Source of the DNA: Hydrogenedens sp964549105
GTDB lineage: Bacteria > Hydrogenedentota > Hydrogenedentia > Hydrogenedentales > Hydrogenedentaceae
Reading direction: 5' to 3'
Length of the DNA stretch: 16,806 nucleotides
Assembly (NCBI GenBank): GCA_964549105.1
Contig: CAZJTZ010000045.1
Location: 1-16,806, forward strand
In this document: piece by piece, positions 1 through 6,840 of the stretch
How the letters are laid out: the number at the start of each line of letters is the position of its first letter
How positions within the stretch are numbered: the first letter of the stretch is position 1
Made by a program: the position numbers and the translations under genes
The notes under the pieces: generated by a model
Seen by the model: only the letters and a program-made list of their open reading frames with translations
What the model was told of the DNA's origin: nothing
Databases searched by the model: none

Positions 1-1
1 A

Positions 2-721
2 GGCGGAATTGGTCCACAACTATTTAATTCGTTTTATATGCTTGTTATTTCTTTATTAATTACAATTCCAATTGGGGTTGGAGCGGGAATTTACTTAGCG
101 GAGTACGCAAAGGAAGGTCCTATTCTTAAGTTTATAAGAATGTCTCTTGAAACAATATCTTCGCTTCCATCTATCGTTATAGGTATGTTTGGATTATTGG
201 TTTTTGTTAATATGGCTGGGTGGGGATATTCAATACTTGCTGGAGCTTTGTCAGTAAGTATATTAAATATACCATCTATGACTAGAATTTCAGAAAATGC
301 TATAAGTGCAGCAAGTAAGAAAGTAAAGGAAGCATCTATTGGTCTTGGTGCAACTAAGTGGCAGACACTTGCAAAGATTACGGTGCCAACAGCAATGGGA
401 GAAATATTAACAGGTATAATACTAGCTGCAGGAAGAATATTTGGGGAAGCAGCAGCATTTTTATATACTGCTGGATTAAGTTCAAAAAATTTAAATTTTG
501 ATTCAGTAAGTTTAACAGGAAATAGTTCTGCTTTTTCACTTTTTAGACCAGCAGAAACTTTAGCAGTACATATATGGAAGTTAAACTCAGAAGGAATTGT
601 ACCTGATGCAGCTCAAATTGCTAATGGAACAGCGGCAGTACTTATAATTGCAGTTCTTATATTTAATGTTGGTGCAAGATTACTTGGAAATAGATTAATG
701 AAAGCTTATAGTGGGAAGTAG
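2..721 (+). CDS. pstA: phosphate ABC transporter permease PstA, 5' end cut by window edge
   Basis: Inner-membrane permease of the high-affinity phosphate importer PstSCAB; with PstC it forms the channel driven by PstB. The frame is open from base 2 and already reads GGIGPQLFNSFYM, typical PstA sequence ahead of the second membrane helix, so the first ATG at 38 is internal and roughly 45-50 N-terminal residues lie outside the window. Several hydrophobic helices are visible. The cytoplasmic EAA loop that contacts the ATPase is present (EASIGLGATKWQTLAKITVP), followed by GIILAAGRIFGEAAAFL. The gene ends 9 bases before pstB, and both belong to one operon. Arginine codons are essentially all AGA, as in a low-GC Firmicute such as Clostridium and unlike the genes after position 2139. 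Confidence 0.95.
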   Translation, partial: GGIGPQLFNSFYMLVISLLITIPIGVGAGIYLAEYAKEGPILKFIRMSLETISSLPSIVIGMFGLLVFVNMAGWGYSILAGALSVSILNIPSMTRISENAISAASKKVKEASIGLGATKWQTLAKITVPTAMGEILTGIILAAGRIFGEAAAFLYTAGLSSKNLNFDSVSLTGNSSAFSLFRPAETLAVHIWKLNSEGIVPDAAQIANGTAAVLIIAVLIFNVGARLLGNRLMKAYSGK

Positions 722-730
722 GAGAGAAGT

Positions 731-1480
731 ATGAATATTATAGAAACTAAAGACTTATGCTTATATTATGGGGAAAATAAAGCTTTAAAAGACATAAACA
801 TGACTATAAATAAGAATGAGGTTACAGCACTTATTGGTCCTTCAGGATGTGGAAAATCAACTTTTTTAAGAACCATTAACAGGATGAATGATTTAATTGA
901 AATTGTGAAAATTACAGGATCAGTTATGTTTGAAGATAAGGACATATACAAAGATTATGATGACATATACTTAAGAAAAAGAATTGGAATGGTATTTCAG
1001 AGACCAAATCCATTTCCGATGTCGATTTATGATAATATCGCATACGGACCTAGAATACATGGTATAAAAAATAAGAAAGTATTAGATGAAATAGTTGAAA
1101 AAAGTTTAAAAGGGGCAGCTCTTTGGGAGGAAACTAAAGATAGATTAAAAACAAGTGCTCTTGGGATGTCAGGTGGTCAACAGCAAAGATTATGTATTGC
1201 TAGAACTCTTGCAGTTTCACCAGAAGTAATTTTAATGGATGAACCAACATCAGCTTTAGACCCTATCTCTACTGGTAAAATGGAAGAGCTTATGGATGAA
1301 TTGAAAAAAGAATATACGGTAATAATAGTAACACATAATATGCAACAGGCAGGAAGAATAGCTGATAAAACTGCATTCTTTTTGAATGGCGAAGTAATTG
1401 AGTATGGAAAAACAGAAGATATTTTTTACAATCCTAGGGATAAGAGGACGGAAGATTATATTACAGGAAGATTTGGCTAG
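731..1480 (+). CDS. pstB: phosphate ABC transporter ATP-binding protein PstB
   Basis: ATPase that powers phosphate import through PstCA at the cytoplasmic face of the membrane. At 249 residues it has the usual family length and is complete. Visible motifs are Walker A GPSGCGKST at residues 36-44, the Q-loop in GMVFQRPNPFP (Q90), the ABC signature MSGGQQQR at 146-153, Walker B VILMDEP at 166-172, the D-loop SALD at 174-177 and the switch histidine H202 in VTHNMQQA. The sequence FQRPNPFPMSIYDN is characteristic of PstB among ABC ATPases. A ribosome site GGAGAG lies just before the ATG. It sits between pstA and phoU with very short gaps, as in Clostridium pst operons. Expression is presumably induced by phosphate starvation, but the operon promoter is outside the window. 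Confidence 0.97.
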   Translation: MNIIETKDLCLYYGENKALKDINMTINKNEVTALIGPSGCGKSTFLRTINRMNDLIEIVKITGSVMFEDKDIYKDYDDIYLRKRIGMVFQRPNPFPMSIYDNIAYGPRIHGIKNKKVLDEIVEKSLKGAALWEETKDRLKTSALGMSGGQQQRLCIARTLAVSPEVILMDEPTSALDPISTGKMEELMDELKKEYTVIIVTHNMQQAGRIADKTAFFLNGEVIEYGKTEDIFYNPRDKRTEDYITGRFG

Positions 1481-1498
1481 AAAGGGGAATTGATTATT

Positions 1499-2083
1499 AT
1501 GACAAGAGGATCTCAAGATGCAAGGGTAAAAATTATAAATAGAGAATTAATAACTATGGCAAGTTTAGTAGAAAAACAAATATATGAAAGTATATTATGC
1601 TTGAAAAATTTCGATTTAGATAAAGCTGAGAAGGTTATAAAGAATGATGATATAGTTGATGATATGCAAAAAAAGATAGAGGAAGAATGTATTAAATTTA
1701 TTGCTACTGAACAACCACTAGCTACAGATTTAAGGCGAGTATTTACTGCATCTAAAATAGTAACTGATTTAGAGAGAATGGCAGATTATGCAGTAGATAT
1801 TTGTAAGATAACAAAGCGAGTTGGGGGAAGTATAAGCTCATTCAATTCATGCTGTGAAGAATTATGGGAAATGGATAATAAAGTAAGATCTATGATAGGA
1901 GCATCTATAGACTCTTATATTAATGAAAATGCTGAAATTGCATATAAGATTTGTGAAAAAGATGATGAAGTAGACGCAATTTATAAATCTTTATTTACTT
2001 CTTTAATAAATGCAATTAAATTAGATGACAGTTTACTTCAAAAAGGGACTCAATTATTATTTGTAATAAAATATGAAATTTGA
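1499..2083 (+). pseudogene. phoU: phosphate uptake regulator PhoU, C-terminus lost at a sequence junction
   Basis: PhoU is a cytoplasmic helical-bundle protein that restrains Pst transport and phosphate signalling. ATG 1499 is chosen because AAAGGGG at 1481-1487 lies 11 bases upstream; the in-frame TTG at 1490 is too close to it. The first PhoU repeat is intact, with ATDLRRVFTASKIVTDLERMADYAVDICK. The second repeat runs normally to LLFVIKY and then reads only Glu-Ile-stop. Intact PhoU proteins continue from this point with the conserved ERIGDH-type helix, about 25 residues, so the 194-residue product lacks the second metal-binding signature. The loss is not a frameshift: no matching continuation appears in another frame before the next gene. 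It coincides with the change to a different genome style, so the gene is probably intact in its real source and truncated here by the join. Confidence 0.85.
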
Positions 2084-2090
2084 ATTTTCA
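2068..2090. other. probable chimeric junction between two genomes
   Basis: To the left lie Clostridium-like pst genes with AGA/AGG arginine codons and very low GC. To the right lies a Gram-negative, PVC/Hydrogenedentes-like gene set with mostly CGN arginine codons. PhoU homology stops at the tyrosine codon 2072-2074, nine bases before an in-frame stop. No transposase, inverted repeat, target duplication or tRNA is present at the boundary. The exact breakpoint cannot be fixed by eye because both flanks are AT-rich here. Assembly chimerism is favoured over integration. Confidence 0.75.
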
Positions 2091-2124
2091 TGCTATTTTG
2101 TTTAATTTAACAAAATTTTAACAT

Positions 2125-2130
2125 AAGGAG
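2125..2130 (+). promoter_or_regulatory. ribosome binding site of the prepilin gene
   Basis: AAGGAG lies 8 bases before the ATG at 2139, which supports this start. The 55 bases between the phoU stop and this ATG are AT-rich and show no convincing -35/-10 pair, so the natural promoter may lie on sequence lost at the junction. Confidence 0.7.
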
Positions 2131-2138
2131 TAAGGCTT

Positions 2139-3041
2139 ATGAAAAAGCATGGTTTCACATTGATAGAACTCCTTGTTGTGATTGCCATTATAGGCATTCT
2201 TGCAGCGATTTTGTTGCCTGCATTGGCTCGTGCTCGTGAAGCAGCGCGCCGTTCCTCTTGTCAGAACAATCTGAAACAGATTGGGTTGTCTATGAAAATG
2301 TATTCAAATGAGGCAAAGGGTGAGAAATTCCCTAATTTAAGTGTTGCAGGTGGGGATAATTGCGACGAGATAGGTATAGACTTTATGTGGTGGGGACCGC
2401 AGTTATACCCTGAATATTTATCTGACCTGGCTGTAAATGTGTGTCCGTCAGATTCAGATGGTAAACGAGCCTTTACTGATGGTCGTTGGCACTGCGACGG
2501 AAACCCTGATAATCCAGTTTGTCCATGTCAAGTAGATTCTTTATCTTATATCTATATCTCGTGGACTTTACGAACTGAAGATTTTCTTTTATTAGGTATG
2601 GATGAAAATGATATGGCTATTCCATCGAACGCATTTCCACTTACTTATGTTGAGCCAGCGTTTTTAGGTGAGTTAGGAAATGTAATAGTTGCTGCTTCCA
2701 ATGCTCCAGATGTTAGCACTGCTCTTGGTATAGTAGATAAGGATATTTCCTTTACTAATTCATCAGACCAACGAAAAGTAACTTTATATCGGTTGCGTGA
2801 AGGTATTGAAAGATTTTTTATAACGGATATTAATAATCCTGCTGCATCAACAAAGTCGCAAAGTGAATTAGTGATATTCTTTGATGGAATTGAAACAACG
2901 CCATCAGACTTCAATCATATTCCCGGTGGTGCTAATGTATTGTATATGGATGGTCATGTATCATTTCTTCGTTATCCCAGTGAACACCCCTGCACAAGAT
3001 TATTTGCATCATTTATTGGTAATATAGACCAATTATTATGA
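2139..3041 (+). CDS. prepilin-like protein with H-X-DG C-terminal motif (type II secretion/type IV pilin family)
   Basis: Exported pseudopilin-type protein of 300 residues. The N-terminus MKKHGFTLIEL is a type III signal: prepilin peptidase should cut after Gly5 and methylate Phe6, leaving the hydrophobic helix VVIAIIGILAAILLPAL as membrane anchor and assembly stem. The following ARAREAARRSSCQNNLKQIG is the hallmark of the abundant prepilin-like family of planctomycetes, Lentisphaerae and Hydrogenedentes. The middle is cysteine-rich (for example HCDGNPDNPVCPC), which suggests disulfides outside the cytoplasm. Near the C-terminus FNHIPGGANVLYMDGHVSF gives the H-X-DG processing-associated motif, with ten rather than nine residues between His and Asp. 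These genomes carry many paralogues and the role of any one is unknown. No other secretion gene is adjacent; a terminator follows. Family assignment is firm, function is not. Confidence 0.9.
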   Translation: MKKHGFTLIELLVVIAIIGILAAILLPALARAREAARRSSCQNNLKQIGLSMKMYSNEAKGEKFPNLSVAGGDNCDEIGIDFMWWGPQLYPEYLSDLAVNVCPSDSDGKRAFTDGRWHCDGNPDNPVCPCQVDSLSYIYISWTLRTEDFLLLGMDENDMAIPSNAFPLTYVEPAFLGELGNVIVAASNAPDVSTALGIVDKDISFTNSSDQRKVTLYRLREGIERFFITDINNPAASTKSQSELVIFFDGIETTPSDFNHIPGGANVLYMDGHVSFLRYPSEHPCTRLFASFIGNIDQLL

Positions 3042-3072
3042 GCATAACCCGAAACTTTTAAATCACCTGTCA

Positions 3073-3114
3073 AAAAAATGTAACTATTTTTGAAAAGAGA
3101 GAGTTACATTTTTT
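3073..3114 (+). terminator. intrinsic terminator after the prepilin gene
   Basis: A perfect 13-base inverted repeat, AAAAAATGTAACT at 3073-3085 and AGTTACATTTTTT at 3102-3114, encloses a 16-base loop. The right arm ends in six T's, so the hairpin resembles an A-tract/U-tract intrinsic terminator. The core is only moderately GC-paired. The A-tract makes it potentially bidirectional, but no gene approaches it from the right. It separates the prepilin from the diguanylate cyclase as transcription units. Confidence 0.75.
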
Positions 3115-3143
3115 ATATAGTTTTTATTTTCCTAATTTTGTAG

Positions 3144-3149
3144 TATAAT
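3144..3149 (+). promoter_or_regulatory. candidate -10 box for the diguanylate cyclase gene
   Basis: A perfect TATAAT lies 31 bases before the ATG at 3181 and downstream of the terminator. No good -35 is visible at the correct spacing; only T-rich sequence occurs there. The position fits a promoter for the next gene, but such boxes are common in AT-rich DNA. Confidence 0.4.
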
Positions 3150-3180
3150 ATCTGCCAAAATTTATTGTGGTAGGATTATT

Positions 3181-4143
3181 ATGAGCCTGGATAGTGTGTC
3201 GAAAGAAAAAGAAAATCTAAAAGATGAACTTCCTTATTTACTTTCAGAGCAAATAATTGAAATTCTTAAGAACCTTGAGGTCGGTGTGTATGTAGTTTCA
3301 CCGGAGCGTGAAATCCTTTTTTGGAATGATAAAGCACAAGAAATAACAGGGTATAGTGCAGAAGAGGTTATCGGGACTCATTGCCAGGATGATTTGTTAA
3401 AACATGTAGACGAAAAAGGGACTGAATTATGTCTTGACAATTGTCCACTACTTGAAACTATTAAAGATGGTCAGATTCGTAAGGCTACTGTTTTTTTGAG
3501 GCATAAGTTTGGATACCGCTTGCCAGTAAGAATAAAAACTTTGCCAATATTGGTAGATGGAGATGTTAAAGGTGCAATTGAGTTTTTTCAAGAAAATACG
3601 GAAGAATTAAATTTATTAGAAGAACTTCGGGAAGCCCGCGAGAGAACCTTAATATGTCCACTGACAGAAATTGGCAATCGAAGGTATATAGAATTAGTTC
3701 TCACGCACAGACTTGCGGAAGCAAAGAGATTGGGCAGTAAATTAGGTGTCCTTTTTATTGATATCGATGATTTTAAGCGTGTCAATGATACTTATGGACA
3801 TCTGATTGGGGATATTATTTTGCAGATGGTAGCACGAACACTTGTAAAAATTATACGGCCTTATGATTTTGTTGGTCGTTGGGGTGGGGAAGAGATAGTA
3901 GTTGTTGCTCCTCATGTAGACCAAGAAGAACTGTATGCTTTAGGAGAACGCATCCGCAATTTAATTTCCACAAGTAGTATAAAAATGACCCATGGCCATC
4001 TGGGGGTTACGGTTTCTGTGGGTGCTACACTCTCATGCGACGAAGATACTATAGATTCAATTATTGAACGGGCAGACCAAATGATGTATGAGAGTAAAAG
4101 AAATGGGAAAAATCGAGTTACTATTTATCCCATTTCAAAGTAG
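3181..4143 (+). CDS. PAS-GGDEF diguanylate cyclase
   Basis: Predicted cytoplasmic enzyme that joins two GTP into cyclic di-GMP, 320 residues with no membrane segment. A PAS sensor domain covers about residues 25-140 (GVYVVSPEREILFWNDKAQ is its typical start), a short coiled linker follows (ELNLLEELREARER), and a GGDEF domain covers about 157-317. The active-site loop is GGEEI at 235-239, a catalytically acceptable variant. The inhibitory I-site RxxD is present as RPYD at 226-229, five residues upstream, so product feedback is expected. FIDIDDFKRVNDTYGH is intact. The usual opening DPLTGLPNRR is altered to CPLTEIGNRR. The PAS domain holds Cys68, His75, Cys84 and Cys88 (HVDEKG, then LCLDNCPL), a pattern seen in a recurring PAS-GGDEF subgroup that could bind a metal or sense redox; the ligand is unknown. 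The ribosome site is weak (AGGA 5 bases before ATG). Confidence 0.92.
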   Translation: MSLDSVSKEKENLKDELPYLLSEQIIEILKNLEVGVYVVSPEREILFWNDKAQEITGYSAEEVIGTHCQDDLLKHVDEKGTELCLDNCPLLETIKDGQIRKATVFLRHKFGYRLPVRIKTLPILVDGDVKGAIEFFQENTEELNLLEELREARERTLICPLTEIGNRRYIELVLTHRLAEAKRLGSKLGVLFIDIDDFKRVNDTYGHLIGDIILQMVARTLVKIIRPYDFVGRWGGEEIVVVAPHVDQEELYALGERIRNLISTSSIKMTHGHLGVTVSVGATLSCDEDTIDSIIERADQMMYESKRNGKNRVTIYPISK

Positions 4144-4172
4144 AATTAGTTGCCAATTAATTTTATGCTAAG

Positions 4173-5159
4173 TCACATGCCGTCAGAAGAGATAAGGCAA
4201 GAAGCACAGAGCGGATTATCTGAAAAATCCCCTCGAATAAAGTCCTGGCGAATTTTTATAGCACGCGGCGAATTCCATACTTCATATATAGAACTTTCTG
4301 CAACATTGCCCAATACCACCGTTTTGAAATAATCCGTGCAGCATAAAACCATATCGCCGTTAAATAAAATATACGCCTGTTTAAATAGCCTTGTGCAGTG
4401 ATTAAATTGAATTGATTTGCCAGGATTTAATTTATGGAATGAAGGATTATTTCCTCCTCGATTTTCTAATGCAGTATATTTTGAATTGACCCCTAAACTT
4501 TTCCAGTAGTTGATTGCTTTGTCTACATCAATTAGATTTGTTTTGACCATCGTAACGGTAATTTTTAGTTCAGGGGAAAGTTGATTTCTTTTTTGAATAA
4601 GGTATTCCAAATTCCTTTTTGTTTCCTCAAATTTCAGACTTCCTCGCATAGTGTTTTCATAAGGTTCTTTTTCAATTCCTTGCATAGAAATAAAAATATG
4701 ATGGAATGGATTGTTTTTTATTAACTCATCTATTAGTTCTGGGGACAACTTGCTTCCATTTGTTGTAATAGTGATATGTGAATTGGGTAAAGTTTGTTTT
4801 ATATATCTTGAGCGTTCTAATAATTTTGGGTCTAAAAATGGTTCATTCATGAGATAAGGGCTAATACGCCGTGTCTTCCGATGTTGTGCAATTTCAAGGA
4901 TTATCTTTTTGAACAGGTCATCTGACATAATCCCTTTTGGCATATATTCAACGCTGGCAGTATAGGGACAGAATATACAGCCTCCGTTGCAACCTGTTCT
5001 TGTTTGAATCTGCACTGTGGAAGGAAAGGTAGGCACTTTACGAAGAAACATCCTCTTTAAGTAATCAGCCCACCACCGCTTGTCTGCCCCAGCAATGTAG
5101 AAATGTGATTTCCACTGTTTTATTATATTGTTGCGATGTCTTATTCCCATTACTTGCAT
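4173..5159 (-). CDS. radical SAM protein with SPASM/Twitch-like C-terminal domain
   Basis: Predicted iron-sulfur enzyme that cleaves S-adenosylmethionine to start radical chemistry; the substrate is not known. The cluster motif CxxxCxxC is Cys57, Cys61 and Cys64 (GCNGGCIFCPY). The SAM-binding GGE-type motif reads MNEP at 104-107, and TITTNGSKL at 130-138 is the next conserved strand. The C-terminus has Cys255, a Cys273-Cys274 pair, then Cys318 and Cys321 (CASC), together with LGNVAESSIYEVWNS, which is typical of SPASM proteins. The cysteines suffice for one auxiliary [4Fe-4S] cluster, not the two of a full SPASM domain. No Cys-rich precursor peptide is encoded within 200 bases upstream, so a peptide-modifying role is not supported by context. 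The gene faces the diguanylate cyclase with only 29 bases between their stops. No strong ribosome site is seen, and an in-frame ATG at 5150 is an alternative start. Confidence 0.88.
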   Translation of the reverse strand: MQVMGIRHRNNIIKQWKSHFYIAGADKRWWADYLKRMFLRKVPTFPSTVQIQTRTGCNGGCIFCPYTASVEYMPKGIMSDDLFKKIILEIAQHRKTRRISPYLMNEPFLDPKLLERSRYIKQTLPNSHITITTNGSKLSPELIDELIKNNPFHHIFISMQGIEKEPYENTMRGSLKFEETKRNLEYLIQKRNQLSPELKITVTMVKTNLIDVDKAINYWKSLGVNSKYTALENRGGNNPSFHKLNPGKSIQFNHCTRLFKQAYILFNGDMVLCCTDYFKTVVLGNVAESSIYEVWNSPRAIKIRQDFIRGDFSDNPLCASCLISSDGM

Positions 5160-5192
5160 TTAAAAGTTTAGAACATTATTTTTATCAAATTT

Positions 5193-5221
5193 CTATTATT
5201 TTAATAAGTGAAAACTGTCAA
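5193..5221 (-). promoter_or_regulatory. candidate promoter of the radical SAM gene
   Basis: On the minus strand a perfect -35 TTGACA (plus-strand 5216-5221) is followed after 17 bases by TAATAG (plus-strand 5193-5198), a weak -10 with three consensus matches. It lies about 35 bases upstream of the gene start. The -35 match and spacing are good; the -10 is poor. Confidence 0.4.
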
Positions 5222-5286
5222 TAAAAACATTACTGTATTGCGGGTAATAATAGTAAAAACAAAAACATAAGGATTTTCACTATTAA
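5201..5286. repeat. inverted repeat in the intergenic region upstream of the radical SAM gene
   Basis: The arms are TTAATAAGTGAAAA at 5201-5214 and TTTTCACTATTAA at 5274-5286. They are complementary over 13 bases with one bulged A and lie 59 bases apart. The left arm lies inside the candidate promoter, between its -35 and -10. The arms could be paired operator half-sites or a long-range hairpin; neither can be shown here. The rest of this 203-base gap is AT-rich and holds no gene that I can support. Confidence 0.4.
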
Positions 5287-5362
5287 GTAGGTAATATCAC
5301 AACTCTGATTGTTTTTCTTGTTTAAATTTTTGATATTAATGATTGTGAGTTGGTTTTTGGAA

Positions 5363-6790
5363 TTAATAAGATTGGGCAGCAATAACGCGATATTTGCAGA
5401 TTTTGCCTGTTACCATGCAGGGACCTTCTTCCTCAGGTGCGTCAAATGGGATACAACGAATTGTAGATTTAGTTTCGTCTTTTAATCTTTGTTCTACCTC
5501 TGGATTAGTATGGTCGAGAAAAACACGGAAAAGCCCACCCTGTTCAATTCGTTCTTTATATTCATCATAAGAATCAACGGTAAATGTGTTTGCCTCTGTT
5601 CGTTCTCTGGCTTTATTAAACAGATTATTTTGAATATCTGTTAAGGTATTATCCACCTGTTCTTTCAGGTTATCAATACTCATAGTTATTTTTTCTGCGG
5701 TATCCCTTCGCACGAGGACTACCTGTCGTTGACTTACATCTCTGGGTCCTATTTCAATACGCAAAGGGACTCCTTTTAATTCCCATTCATGGAATTTATA
5801 GCCGGGTTTATATTGGTCACGGTCGTCAATTTTGTAGAAAAATGAGTTCCAGTTTTCAGTAATTTTTTGGGCATAATCGCTAACCTGTTTTTGTTCTTCA
5901 ACACTTCGCCAGATAGGAACAATTACCACAGGTAGAGGTGCTAATTTAGGTGGAATGACGAGTCCCTGGTCGTCGGAATGACTCATAACCATACCGCCGA
6001 TAAGCCGTGTAGATACACCCCAACTGGTAGCATAGACATATTTTAGTTCTTTGTCACAGTCTTGAAATTTTACATCGAAGGCTTTTGCGAAATTTTGCCC
6101 TAAATTATGTGAGGTACCTGATTGTAGGGCTTTGCCATCTTGCATGAGTGCTTCTATACAATAAGTATGGACGGCGCCGGCAAACTTTTCCGATTCTGTT
6201 TTTCTGCCAACAATAACAGGCATGGCAAGGTAATCCTCGGCGAATCGCTGGTAAACATGAATCATTTTTAGTGTTTCTTCCTCTGCTTCTTCATAAGAGG
6301 CATGAGCCGTGTGCCCTTCTTGCCAGAGAAATTCGGTTGTGCGTAAGAATAGGCGAGTTCGCATTTCCCAGCGGCAGACATTTGCCCATTGATTGATGAG
6401 CAGAGGCAAATCGCGATAGGAACTAATCCAATTTTTGTAAGTTGCCCAGATAATTGTTTCTGATGTGGGACGAATAACCAGAGGTTCTTCAAGGAGTTTC
6501 CCTCCACCATGGGTTACGACGGCACATTCTGGGGCAAATCCTTCAACATGTTCTGCTTCCTTTTTCAGGAAACTTTCTGGGATAAGCATAGGGAAGTATG
6601 CGTTTACATGTCCTGTTTCTTTGAACATACGGTCAAGATTTTTCTGAATGTTTTCCCATATTCCATAACCGTTCGGCCGGATAACCATACATCCTTTAAC
6701 AGGACTATAATCTGCCATTTCCGCTTTTAGAACCACATCAATATACCATTGAGAATAGTCTTCAGAGCGTTTTGTTATCCCTTTACTCAT
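5363..6790 (-). CDS. proS: prolyl-tRNA synthetase, short type without inserted editing domain
   Basis: Cytoplasmic class II enzyme that attaches proline to tRNA-Pro, complete at 475 residues. This is the archaeal/eukaryote-like form found in a minority of bacteria: no YbaK-like editing domain is inserted between motifs 2 and 3, and there is a C-terminal extra domain instead. Visible parts are GYGIWENIQ near 41-49 (motif 1 region), the proline-site loop RPTSE at 107-111, motif 2 around RWEMRTRLFLRTTEFLWQEG (140-159), and motif 3 GGMVMSHSDDQGLVIPPKLAP (265-285). The C-terminal domain ends GKICKYRVIAAQSY with the terminal tyrosine usual in this type. The ribosome site AAGGGAAG precedes the ATG. 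It is 50 bases downstream of the ceramidase-fold gene on the same strand and may be co-transcribed, although the products have no obvious functional link. Confidence 0.95.
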   Translation of the reverse strand: MSKGITKRSEDYSQWYIDVVLKAEMADYSPVKGCMVIRPNGYGIWENIQKNLDRMFKETGHVNAYFPMLIPESFLKKEAEHVEGFAPECAVVTHGGGKLLEEPLVIRPTSETIIWATYKNWISSYRDLPLLINQWANVCRWEMRTRLFLRTTEFLWQEGHTAHASYEEAEEETLKMIHVYQRFAEDYLAMPVIVGRKTESEKFAGAVHTYCIEALMQDGKALQSGTSHNLGQNFAKAFDVKFQDCDKELKYVYATSWGVSTRLIGGMVMSHSDDQGLVIPPKLAPLPVVIVPIWRSVEEQKQVSDYAQKITENWNSFFYKIDDRDQYKPGYKFHEWELKGVPLRIEIGPRDVSQRQVVLVRRDTAEKITMSIDNLKEQVDNTLTDIQNNLFNKARERTEANTFTVDSYDEYKERIEQGGLFRVFLDHTNPEVEQRLKDETKSTIRCIPFDAPEEEGPCMVTGKICKYRVIAAQSY

Positions 6791-6840
6791 TTATACAATT
6801 CTTCCCTTCTATTTGATTCAGATTAATTATTTTTAATAAA

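Noticed and set aside
1256..1516. Minus-strand open frame opposite the end of pstB
   Set aside because: Shadow of an unmistakable pstB gene; no family features.
2084..2138. Possible insertion-sequence or phage end at the junction
   Set aside because: No terminal inverted repeat, direct repeat, tRNA end or transposase/integrase remnant is visible; only an AT-rich leader and a ribosome site.
4150..4332. Short plus-strand open frame after the diguanylate cyclase
   Set aside because: It lies entirely opposite the C-terminal, cysteine-bearing end of the radical SAM gene and has no homology or ribosome site.
5292..5352. Interleaved inverted repeats (TAATATCA/TGATATTA and CAACTC/GAGTTG) forming a pseudoknot-like arrangement downstream of proS
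   Set aside because: The stems are short, AT-rich and separated by long loops, with no U-tract; likely chance in a low-complexity spacer.
5160..5362. Search for a small precursor peptide for the radical SAM enzyme
   Set aside because: Only frames of about 9-12 codons occur on the minus strand, without cysteines or ribosome sites.
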